NCBI GenBank assembly: GCA_035610365.1
Contig: CM069435.1
Span: 61,253,389 to 61,317,388, forward strand
Direction of reading: 5' to 3'
Length of the DNA stretch: 64,000 nucleotides
DNA from: Aquatica leii
Taxonomy: Eukaryota; Arthropoda; Insecta; Coleoptera; Lampyridae
Both the position numbers and the translations under genes were made by a program. Under the pieces are notes generated by a model. It saw only the letters and a program-made list of their open reading frames with translations. It did not search any database and had not been told where the DNA came from. Each line of letters starts with the position of its first letter. The first letter of the stretch is position 1. Positions 9,973 through 19,700 of this stretch are shown here, piece by piece.

Positions 9973-11752
9973 ATGAGTACCAACAAGTATTTCAATTTTT
10001 CTAAACCGGACGATATTGAAGAATTACATCGTGTAATGTTGAATGAAGATGATGAAACCAACGTAGATGTACAAAATGAAGATCTTGAAGAGTCAGAGGA
10101 GTCAGATTCCGAAGACCAAGTTGAAGCAAGATCTGTTGATTCAGACACCTATCAGGAGATCAGTGATGATGAAGACACTGAAGAACCAGAACAAAAAGAT
10201 AATAATTTTTTCGGTATGTTACTAAAATTTCTAAGAAATTGAATATATTGGGGAATTTGTTACAGGTAAAAAACTCGTTCTCATAACATTTTGATGAAGT
10301 TATCAGGTGTAATAGGACAGGCTGCTAAAAACGTAAAAACTGAAATAGATTGTTAGAATTTAATGTTCATTGAAGATATTTTAAATTTATTACTACAATA
10401 TACAAATCAACACATCGAAAAAGTTTGCGAAACATTCGCCAAAGAAAGGAACTGCAGACCAACAAACCCTGTAGAAATAAGAGCGTTTTTAGGTCTACTT
10501 TATTTGGCAGGTGTATTTCGAGGAGGCCATCAACGCTTGAGTGATTTTTGGGTTACTGACGGTTTGAGAATAGATATATTTCGAATGACAATGTCTGAAC
10601 AGCGTCTTAGATTTCTTGTTAGATGTTTGAGGTTTGATGACAAAGACACAAGAGAAGTATGGCGTGAGTCTGATAAATTAGCAGCAGTCAGAGACATTTT
10701 TACAACTTTTATAATAAATTGCAAAAATAATTACCATTTGGGTCAAAATGTGACCATCAATGAAATGCTTCCTGGATTTCGTGGAAGGTGTGCATTTAGG
10801 CAGTACATTCCATCCAAACCATCAAAATATGGCATCAAAATTTTTTGTTTGAGTGATGGAAAATTATATTATACGGCAAATATGGAGATATATTGTGGAC
10901 AGCAACCACAAGGACCGTTTCATAAACCAAATTCAGGAGAATCAATTGTTATGAGATTGGCTGAACCCATTTTTGGATCTGGTCGAAATTGGTTCACTGG
11001 TGTCAACTTAGTGCGGGAACTCGAAAAAAAGAAGTTGTCATATGTTGGAACAATACGAAAAAATAAAAGAGAGCTACCTCCTAATTTTGTCCCCAAAAAA
11101 TCGACCTTGCTTCGGGAGCATTTTTGGTTACACTAAAAATAAAACTCTTGTTTCATATGTTCCAAAACAAGAAAAAACTGTTGTTTTGCTTTCCAGCATG
11201 CATGTTTCTTCCAATGTTATTTCGGACAATAATGAGAAGAAGCCGGAAATAATATTATTTTACTATGATACTAAATCCGGAGTAGACGTTGTCGACAAAC
11301 TTTGTGCCACCTATAGCGTCAGCAGATCGACAAGAAGATGGCCAATGGTAATTTTTTATCATTTGATGAATGTGGCTGGCATCAACTCAAGAGTTATTTT
11401 TTTGGCAAATCAAAATGAATTTTGTCCAAGAAGAGTCTTTATCAAAAACTTAGCACTGAATTTAGTACAAGACCAACTAAAAATTCCAGCACAAATTATA
11501 AGCCTACCAACAGAGATAAAAACACTGTTACAAAAGTACTAAAGTCCTGAAGCAGTTCCCGAAGCACAACCAGGTGGGTCTAGAGCTGCAAAAAAACGAC
11601 GTTGTCAACCTTGCTACACTAAAAGTAAAAAATCTTCATTGAGTGTTTATCGTTGCGAAAAATGTAACATTGCTTTGTGTCTTAAAAATCACGCGAGGGT
11701 AATTTGTGGAAATTATTTGAATATAGGTGGAGAAGGGGACCAGTCAGAATAA
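9973..11752 (+). pseudogene. piggyBac transposase (DDE_Tnp_1_7), inactivated
   Basis: From the ATG at 9973 there is an acidic N-terminus rich in E/D/S. Next come the domain motifs RTRSHNILMKL (about 10272), EIRAFLGLLYLAGVFR, FRGRCAFRQYIPSKPSKYG and GTIRKNKRELP. A frame change near 11100 leads to KSGVDVVDKLCATYS and RRWPMVIFYHLMNVAGINS. The C-terminal Cys-rich finger (CQPC, CEKC, LC--H, C) ends at the stop near 11752. The family uses three Asp. Here the first is Asn (VTINE instead of VTIDE, near 10757), the second is lost in a short in-frame deletion (GSGRN runs straight into WFTG, near 10986), and the third (GVDVVD) remains. Stops at 10240 and near 10351 (TAG where the family has Trp) add to the damage. 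A GTATGT...TTACAG segment at 10215-10265 could be a tiny intron; this is uncertain. Confidence 0.9.
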
Positions 11753-12019
11753 TGTGTTATCAAGTTATGCATATTTTGTAATCTATTCATAAGCAATAAA
11801 CTTTTTTGAGCATGCATGATTTTTGCTTTTTAATTTAAACCAGTGAACCTTTACGGAAAGTTTGTACTGTCAAAAATAAATATGAACTGGAATAAATCTT
11901 TATCTAAAGAAGGTATTTTATAATAGAACAAGCCAAGTAAGTAGAATTGTTTGCACAAGTTTTAGAAATAAATTTAATTTAGATACATATTGTTTTTAAT
12001 AAAAAAAACAAGTTATATG

Positions 12020-12086
12020 TGAATATGTATCTAAGAGATACAGCGCGACCAACTATGTTATAGAACTCCGCGCGCCTACCCAAGGG
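12020..12086 (-). repeat. piggyBac right TIR and subterminal palindrome
   Basis: Read inward: CCCTTGGGTAGGCGCGC, a spacer, then GGTCGCGC and the palindrome GTATCT-CTT-AGATAC. The internal motif begins about 37 bases from the tip, against about 10 at the left end. Confidence 0.75.
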
Positions 12087-12107
12087 TTAAAAAGTAACAA
12101 AAAATCC

Positions 12108-12604
12108 ATGTGAAAATGTGGCTACGCATGTTGCTAAGTTGCAAAAAAATTTCTTCGAATTGAATGATGAATTGGAACGTCTAGTAAAAACTAAACTTCT
12201 GGATTTACTTTTAATGAGTCGTATTCTATCGACACTTTCAGTAGAATATTTTGAGTTTAAAAGTGTTTGGGAGTATATCTCAGTGGCAGAGAGAACAGTT
12301 AATTTATTATTAGAGGATTAGAGCGATTAAGATTAATTGAAATGAGGGTGCCCGCAAAACACGAAGAACCTGTTGCTTTGGTTGATCCGAAGGCTCAAAA
12401 GAAAAAAAAAGCAAAGAAAAGAATACAACTGCTATAAATGTCACGAGTTTGGGCATTTTATTAAGAATTGCCCTAAACGTTCAAGAGACAAGCAACAAAG
12501 AGAATTCAGTCGTGGTGATGCGTTTGTGTGCACTTATGAAATGGAAGGATGCGACAAATTTTTCCTCAAGCAAAAAGGTGAAGTCGTTGAGTGTTTAAAA
12601 ATTT
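12108..12604 (+). pseudogene. Copia gag, C-terminal part with zinc knuckle
   Basis: The frame reads NVATHVAKLQKNFFELNDEL and LLMSRILSTLSVEYFEFKSV, the UBN2-type Gag region of Copia elements. A zinc knuckle CYKCHEFGHFIKNC (CX2CX4HX4C) follows at about 12429-12470 and would bind the element RNA. A stop at 12321 and a frame change precede the knuckle. After the knuckle the sequence jumps within a few codons from a pre-protease segment to FFLKQKGEVVECLKIY, which belongs to the integrase core. The protease and the first integrase Asp have been deleted. Confidence 0.8.
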
Positions 12605-13571
12605 ATTAAAGAGTGTATCACCAATGGAATTCCAATTAAGTGTTTAATGACTGATGGTGGTCGCGAATTTGATTATAAAGAAGTGAAACGTGTATTGGAG
12701 GAATATGGCATTGTTTTTGGAATGACAATGTCTAATACATCTGAACAAAATGGGAGTGCCGAACGTGAGAACCGAACACTTGTTGAAAGTGCACTATCCA
12801 TGTTACATGCGAAAGGTTTTTTGATAAATCTGTGGGCAGAAGCAGTTAACACTGCTACTTTTGTGTTAAACAGAACTGGGTTTACTCGAGTTGAAGGCAA
12901 GTCACCTTTTGAACACTGGATGGGAAAGAAATACGTCAGTCTACAACATTTTAAAGTGTTCGGGACAGAATGCTATGTTCATGTTCCAAAAGAACGAAGA
13001 AACAAGTGGGATAAAAAAGGTACACCTGGTCACTTTGTAGGTTATTGCCATGAAAAAGATGGTTTCAGAGTGTGGATTCCATCACAACAAAAGGTTGTAA
13101 GAAGTCGGGATATAATATTTAAGAAGGAAACTATTGGCACAAGTAATTTCAACAAAACAAGAAGGGCTAGTGCTGAGGGTTGCAATGATAAAACTGATTT
13201 TGTAGTATTTGGTCGTTTAAACTTAGCTGGCGATCATCAAGAAACTCGCATAGTTGTTACCGACAGTGTTGATGCAGATGATTCAGTGGTTTCCAACAGT
13301 TATGGTTCACCTATGGTGATTTTACAAAATCCAAACGAGGTTGGAGAAGCAAGTACCCTCAAAGTCAAGAAAAAGAAATTCTGGTGTTGAAGAGACTAGA
13401 GAACCTCTGGCCATATTGACAGATACAAGTGCTGAAAGAAGGTACCCTGTCAGAGACAGGAAACAGGTATTGTTTCCCAATTTTGAACTATATTATGCTT
13501 GTTCAAGTTACGTAGAACCTAGTAATATTTTTGAGGCTCGGAAATGTAGCAATGCGAGTAAGTGGGAATAG
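12605..13571 (+). pseudogene. Copia integrase (3' part)
   Basis: The open frame 12647-13390 begins at MTDGGREFDYKEV, which holds the second catalytic Asp of the DDE integrase core (usually SDNGGEY). SEQNGSAERENRTLVE contains the catalytic Glu. It continues through LWAEAVNTATFVLNR, the GKSPFEHWMGKK block and FGTECYVHVPKERRNKWDKK, then GHFVGYCHEKDGFRVW, the C-terminal integrase region of Copia. The tail to 13571 is in another frame and carries RRYPVRDRK, a hinge usually found before Copia RT. The N-terminal zinc-binding part and first Asp are missing. Confidence 0.85.
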
Positions 13572-14762
13572 GCTATAAAATCGGAGTTAAATTCGTTAAA
13601 TTTTAATAACACATGGATTTTAGTAGATAGACCTCTTGATACAAATGTAGTAAAAAATCGATGGGTTTTTAAAGTTAAGGTTGATAGCGATAAAAACGTT
13701 AGATTTAAGGCTAGGTTAGTTGCTAAAGGGTTTACCCAAAAATATGGACTAGATTATAAGGAGACATTTTCTCCTGTTATTAGACTTAGCACTTTAAGGT
13801 TATTGCTTGCTTTAGCTGTAAGATACAAAATGAAAGTAGATCATTTAGATGTTGAGTCTGCTTTCTTGCATGGGAGTCTGAATGAAAGTATTTATATGGA
13901 ATTGCCAGAGGGTATGCTTGCTTAAGAAAGCGCTTTATGGTTTAAAGCAATCATCAAGAGTGTGGTACAAGAAGGTAGGAGACTTTTTATTAAGTATGTG
14001 TTTTCAAAAGTCTTGTTATGAGCCATGCATATTTTTTAAATGCGTTAACAATTCACATTTCATAGTAGCTATTCATGTGGATGATTTTCTTGTTATTTCA
14101 AATAATGAAAATGAAAAAGAAAAAATGAAGTGTTTGATGGCTGAGAAATTTAGAATTAAAGATCTAGGACCAATAAGAGATTTTTTAGGCATTTCAATGA
14201 ATGTTTTGATTTGAAAATACAAATATGTCAGACGAAGTATATTGACCGATTGCTGGAAAAATTTGGGATGTCTAATGCTAAGGTTGCATCGACCCCTTTA
14301 ATTGAAGGACGTAAAATGGAGAAAAGTAAAATGGTTAGTGATGTTCCTTATCAAAACTTGATCGAATCATTGATGTACTTAGCTGTGTGTACACGTCCTG
14401 ACATTATGTATGCCGTCAGCTATTTAAGTCAGTTTAACACTCGTTTTAGTGATAAACATTGGATCATGGCAAAGCGGGTGTTAAGATACCTAAAGGGTAC
14501 ACGTCACTTAGGACTAAGTCATACAGCTGGTTCTGAAAACATTATAAGTTACGCTGACGCTGACTAGGCAAGTGGAGAAGATAGAAAATCTTATTCAGCA
14601 TATATCTTCGAATTCAATAACTCGACCATATCCTGGGAAAGCAGAAAACAAAACGCCATTGCTTTATCGACAACAGAGGCGGAGTATGTAGCTGTAGCAG
14701 AAGCAGGGAAGGAGGCTATATTTCTGAGAGGGCTTTTAAATGAAATAACAACTTTTGTATAG
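13572..14762 (+). pseudogene. Copia reverse transcriptase and RNase H
   Basis: The frame opens with a WILVDRPLD-type start and NRWVFKVKVDSDKNVRFKAR. LVAKGFTQKYGLDYKETFSP and VDHLDVESAFLHG (first RT Asp) follow near 13840. A stop and short deletion lie at 13922, then KKALYGLKQSSRVWY and IHVDDFLVIS near 14073, which keeps the two Asp of the YVDD box with His in place of Tyr. The frame changes at 14214. RNase H follows with ISYADAD, broken by TAG at 14565-14567, then SRKQNAIALSTTEAEYVA. The final stop is near 14760. At least three lesions make it inactive. Confidence 0.85.
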
Positions 14763-16404
14763 TGACAATCAGGGCGCTATAAAACTAGTAGATTATTCAA
14801 TTATTTCGTTTGGCTTTCCGTTTATTATTGAGAGCAAGTATCTGCATAACGTTAAAACATCGGACTGGGACAAAAATTGTCAACATGTGAATCATTTGGC
14901 GCAATAAATGTGGCAACGTGATGGACTGCTAGATGTTGCTGTGGAAACCTGTCGTTTATGGTGAACACTGGATCATATGACGATGAAATTTTTCTGATGT
15001 AAATAAGTAATTTTTAGAATTACTTTTAAAAATATGTAATTATTATATTTTGTAATGTTGTCATGAATCTTTTAGAAAAGTAAATGTGTAATTACAATTT
15101 ATTTTGATAGTATTAAAATCATAAAGTGTTTTTCTGAAATAACCTCAAACAACAAAGTCTAAAGATTATCTACACGGATAACCTACGGAATTTCCCACCA
15201 AAATACTTTTTAATTTGAGTGCACCTTTAGAATTAAAGTGACACCAGCTACGCCTCTCCAGGGATTTTGTTTATTCAGGTTAACTGTATTTACAGGTGTT
15301 TAAATGATGTAATGTTACTTAAGTCCGTCAAAATAAATAAATAACACTGTAAAAACAAAGCTAAACATGCAAAACAACTATTTTTAGGCTACAATGATTT
15401 AATTTTTTACTTTAAACAAGCATATTGTGAAAATTCAGCTAAAAAATTATACAAAATAAGTGATTGTTCATATGTAGAAACACCCGGAGAAGAAAATTGA
15501 TAAAATTAACCGAAATTATGATTACTATAAACCTTAGCCGGCTGATAACATTATCCAGGATTCCAATAAACCGCGTGCACGGTACATACTCTACTCTACT
15601 TGAATCAAGCTAAATAGTATTTGAAGTAAAAGAGACACTGAAAGAAGGCGAGAACCTTATAAAATTATAGACATAAAACTCGCCTCTACTGCCACTGTAT
15701 TTTTTCATGAATCTTTAATAATAAAAGTTATCTGCTTGTACTCAAAACATTAAAAACTCTCTTCTTAAATGTCGTATGTGGAAGTCCTTGAATTGCTTAT
15801 ATAAATTAAGACTTGCTTTACGCCATCTACACACCGAGAAACGCATATTACTTCCCTAACCGCTGTAGTTGACTGCAGCGCCCCCGCACTTTTTTTGAAA
15901 AACTATCAATTTATGAGAAAACGTATTTTTATTTTTCAGAACTCAGAACTGTAATATAATTTAATACGTAGTTTTGTTTTTGATGAATTGCATTTCGCAT
16001 TGTAACGCTTCGGCTACTCTTTCTTGATCTTTTGTAATTGTTGTCTCATTTGTTATATATTAAAAAGTACATTCTGCTTTTAGTAAATATTTTCATGTTC
16101 TTATAAATATTATGTGATTGAGGTATATTGTTAGAAAATTCATCTTTCTTATATAATAAAAATAAACACTTTTTCGGTAAGAAAATTTTCTAATATCCTT
16201 TGTACAGATAGTTTAAATGTGACAACTGTCAAAAATACTTTGTCGAGCAATCATTGTTATTGGTCATTGTGTGTGCTTCTCTATATTGCAAATTAAACTC
16301 TTGCATTTTAACGTTAAATAAATGTTACAAAAAATAAAAACAATTTTGTTTAGGTACATTCTAAAACCGTGAATAAAATACGTATCGCAAATTATCAAGT
16401 ATGG

Positions 16405-16675
16405 TAATGTGCCAGTTCTGAAAAGTGTCTGGAAACTGCCGTCTGCCACTTCGGTAGATTCAAGCACATTAACTGTCCTGAAAACTGCCTTTGCAGTAGT
16501 GTCCCAATATCAACCACTGTCCTCAAACCTGCCGAACTTATTTGTCCTCATATCTGCCAATATTGGAAATATAAAAAATATAATCATTTAAATTAAAAAA
16601 AACTCGCATACATTGATTTCACGGGACGTTTAGTATCGATTACATTAAAAAAAAAATATTGGTCTTGAACCTGCC
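16405..16675. repeat. degenerate repeat of TGTCC-N-AAA-CTGCC units
   Basis: A word like TGTCCTGAAAACTGCC recurs at irregular 25-60 bp spacing: TGTCTGGAAACTGCC near 16425, TGTCCTGAAAACTGCC near 16479, TGTCCTCAAACCTGCC near 16520, TGTCCTCATATCTGCC near 16544 and GGTCTTGAACCTGCC near 16660. No protein or RNA family is recognised. Confidence 0.4.
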
Positions 16676-16679
16676 GTGT

Positions 16680-16680
<1 letters not shown>

Positions 16681-16727
<47 letters not shown>
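16681..16727. repeat. (TA)n microsatellite
   Basis: Uninterrupted alternating A and T for about 46 bases, directly after a CTGCC-type unit. The small open frame across it is an artefact of the repeat. Confidence 0.95.
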
Positions 16728-16730
<3 letters not shown>

Positions 16731-17762
16731 GTTTAAGAGATACAGAATATTAATATAATGTGAGACACTTTTGTGCAACTTTGCGCACTCGTATCTTCTA
16801 AACTTCTGAAGGTAATTGTACCGCGGACTTCTTTAAAGTAAATTTTTTTTTATAAAAATGTTTATCTGCAACTTTTCTCTATCTTGCACCGTTTAAGGGT
16901 AATAGTTTGTTGGTTATTTTAAGTTATTAAGCAAATCATTTCAATACAACAATTGTGGCGGTTTTGATGCAGATATGATTTACAAGACGAACAACTCCAG
17001 ATACCTGGTGTAATATTACGACACCGACAAAGCTACCCCTAGCCGCAAAAAAACCCGTGATGGTCAACAACAGCAACTCCACCGAAACACACATGTTCTA
17101 CTAAACCGATAATTTATGTTCAAATTTTAAAATGCATAAACGAAGTAATAATGTAATAAATCTGATTTATTAAATTTTATAACAAAAACTATCAGTAATT
17201 AATAGTTTAAGTCATAAACGATTTTACTGTAAAGTTATCAACATAGGAGCAAAGTATGTAAAATAAAATTTGAATAAATTGTGAACGTTGAAATTGTACC
17301 AACAGTCAATTGTAAAAATTATTAGCGTTATAAATCTGTTAAGACTAGAGAAAGGATTCATGTTAAAGTAAAGTTCATCTTTTTAATGCTTTTTTATAGT
17401 CAGTAGCGTATTTGATTAATCTTAATAGGAGAATAAATTGAAGAATCGGTAAATTTTTATTCCATTTGAACACACGGAGCACCGTCCAGTAACAAAACGT
17501 TGTAACATCTTAAGGGTAAAAATAAGCATAACGTCGTTGTCAACAGATTGAGTAAAATAGGAAAAGCCAATTGGCAGATTTGGCAGTGAGAGGATTCGTG
17601 AACTTAACTAATCAGAAAAAAGCGTTTTAGGAAATAAAGTCAAAATTGCGTACAAAAAAAAAGAGGAAAGTTTTAAACGAAAGTTTTAAGAACCTTGGCT
17701 CGGTGCAAAAACGAAGAAAGTTGCAAACGGGAGTTCTTCTTTTGATTTAATCGCAAAAAAGA

Positions 17763-17962
17763 AGTTACTGTCGGGCTGTTTTTTTAATGTACTCGCGCAG
17801 AGAAGAGATGGATTACGCGCTGGGGTTTTTTACGTACTCGAAAAAGTTATTTACGCGTTGCTTTTTTTCACTTATCCAAATAAAAGTTACTGACGGGTGG
17901 TGTTTCTTTTTCGTACTTGCGAAAGGAGAGTTACTGACGGGCTGGTTTCTTTCACGTAGATT
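17763..17962. repeat. degenerate tandem repeat, about five units of 38-45 bp
   Basis: Each unit starts GTTACTG(A/T)CGGG(C/T)TG or a variant, runs through a T-rich tract and ends with (C/T)GTACT(C/T)GC or CGTACTTGC followed by a purine-rich run. Starts are near 17763, 17808, 17846, 17889 and 17929. The first and last units are the most alike. It is richer in CG than its surroundings. Confidence 0.5.
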
Positions 17963-19215
17963 TATTATTATTATTTTTCTCTGAGTGTACGCTTTGTATA
18001 AAGTTATTAGTTAATGAGAAATTGTTACGTAATTGTCAACCTGCGTCCAGTCAAGACCCAACAAACCGCAATACGTGATCTTCAATTTGAGGATTAGGCG
18101 CCATATAAAAAGGTCATAAATTAGCTAAACTTATTTGGATATACGTTTGTAAGTTTTTCATTTGATTATTGTACGACAAATGCGTGAACTGAGATACTGC
18201 CTAACGCGAGAAAATTGAGAATCATTATTTAAATTTAATTCTATCGCTTAAACGAAGTTTTTTGTTGTAAACGGAGAGAGCGAATTTAATATTTTCTTTT
18301 TTTTGTCTTCGGCAATTAACGACGCCAAGAACACCTAGAGAATTTAATAAATGGGCTTGTTGATTATTTCGCGTCGCGAAATGTTTTTATGGCGAGTAAA
18401 ATCTGCTGTAAATCTTCTTTATATATGACAGGAAATCGCAAACGCGATAAACTGTTGAAAAAAGTCTAGTTTTTTAAACGTGGATGCACATTTCTAAAGG
18501 TGAAATCTCCACTTTGCAACTTTTACATCTGAAAGGATGTGGCAACATAGCTTAAATCGTGTCATAATCTTAGAAGCTGTTGAACTGTGAACCGCTATAA
18601 AACTCAGGTAAAATCTAGTAATTATTTAGTTCTGTTGTTTTTTTTAAATGCGCGACAATTAATTAGAGTGTGTTGAAACAATTGTCAGGGATCACGCGAT
18701 ATAAATTGTTTATTTAATCATTGAATGATTTATGTAATACAAGCGTATTCAAAGTCTGGCTAAATTTCTGAAAGTTCCACTTTGGCTATAAAATTGATTG
18801 TGTCTAGAGAATATTTTGCATTTATCCGAATGTTCTAAACCGTATCTAAGCCAGCAGAAAATGGTAGTCAGTGGACGTGAATCTCAATTTTTCGACCTTT
18901 CCTTCGCATAACATGCTTGTGAGCGCAATATTATTATTTGAAGATGATTTTTCGCCTTGAAAATATTTTGTGTCAAAAAAGTTCTTTTTTTTTGAGATTT
19001 CGTTGCTTACTTTGTGTTTCTTACCGTACATCACTTGGAAAAAAAACCTAAACGTTACCAACACAACCCAAATACATGTTGCCTAAACAAAGCTTAAATT
19101 TAAGAAAGTAAATAAGTACGGTAATGTATACATTAATGCTTTAGAACCAAAACATCGCGTCTCAATGTTGATGCTAACAGTGGACTATTGATGGAATAAG
19201 GAGAGTCGCGAACTT

Positions 19216-19700
19216 ATGATAGAGTTTATTGGGCATTATGTTAACCATTTGAAAAAATTTCACACTAAATTTTTACATGGTACTAAAGCTATAAATGGAA
19301 AACAACAGCTGGAAGTGTTTGGATTTAGAGTTTTTAATGCTAATTCAATGCCGAGCACAATTTCCGTTCCTCTTGGACAGATAAAAGGCAAACAAATTAA
19401 ACTACAAAATGGAAAAAATTAGTGACGCCGGCATATTTACATACCATGATGTTTGTTTAAGTGCATGAATTTAAGATAACGCAATCGGGTTTCTTTTTGG
19501 ATATGTCACTGGAAGCTATGTTTTATGAACGCGCAGCAATTCTTGATAATAGACGGCTTTGCTCATAATTTGTTATCACAAAAAATTCTCTATAAGTCAT
19601 TGGTGTTGCGGATTCATCATCTTCCAGCAATGAAGAGGTTATAGGAAACAATTCGCAGGCATTTCATAGACAAATGTTAAATGCAAACAACCGGTGAATT
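19216..19700 (+). other. unidentified coding-like fragment
   Basis: The frame 19216-19422 has a balanced amino-acid composition unlike random A/T-rich frames (NHLKKFHTKFLHGTKAIN, then LEVFGFRVFNANSMPSTISV). Downstream, 19610-19695 reads DSSSSSNEEVIGNNSQAF before a stop. This could be the wreck of a transposon protein, but no family is recognised. The two pieces are in different contexts and may be unrelated. Confidence 0.2.

Larger units (their letters stand above)
9634..12086 (+). mobile_element. piggyBac-family transposon inserted at TTAA (2.45 kb)
   Basis: The element starts CCCTTCGTTAGTCGCGC and ends with ...CCCAAGGG; both ends begin CCCTT when read inward. TTAA flanks it on both sides (9630-9633 and 12087-12090), the hallmark target of piggyBac. 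It splits the Copia gag. Subterminal repeats are asymmetric, as in classical piggyBac. Its single gene (9973-11752) encodes a recognisable but inactivated transposase. Confidence 0.92.
9304..14880 (+). mobile_element. decayed Copia-type LTR retrotransposon, split by piggyBac
   Basis: The order gag, zinc knuckle, integrase, reverse transcriptase, RNase H is that of Ty1/Copia elements, where integrase precedes RT. A gag N-terminus lies at 9428, the element is interrupted at 9634-12086 by piggyBac, and coding resumes to about 14760. Protease and the first part of integrase are deleted near 12550-12600. I could not find matching LTRs: 9304-9427 and the sequence after 14880 do not resemble each other. 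The outer limits are therefore approximate. Confidence 0.75.

Noticed and set aside
10215-10265. Short intron in the piggyBac transposase
   Set aside because: GTATGT and TTACAG are present, but joining them does not give the frame of the following domain without another lesion, so it is mentioned only as a possibility.
16593-16778. Small frame with an Ile-Tyr run
   Set aside because: It is produced by the (TA)n microsatellite.
17763-17962. CRISPR-like array
   Set aside because: Units are degenerate, with no constant repeat and unique spacer structure, and the genome is eukaryotic.
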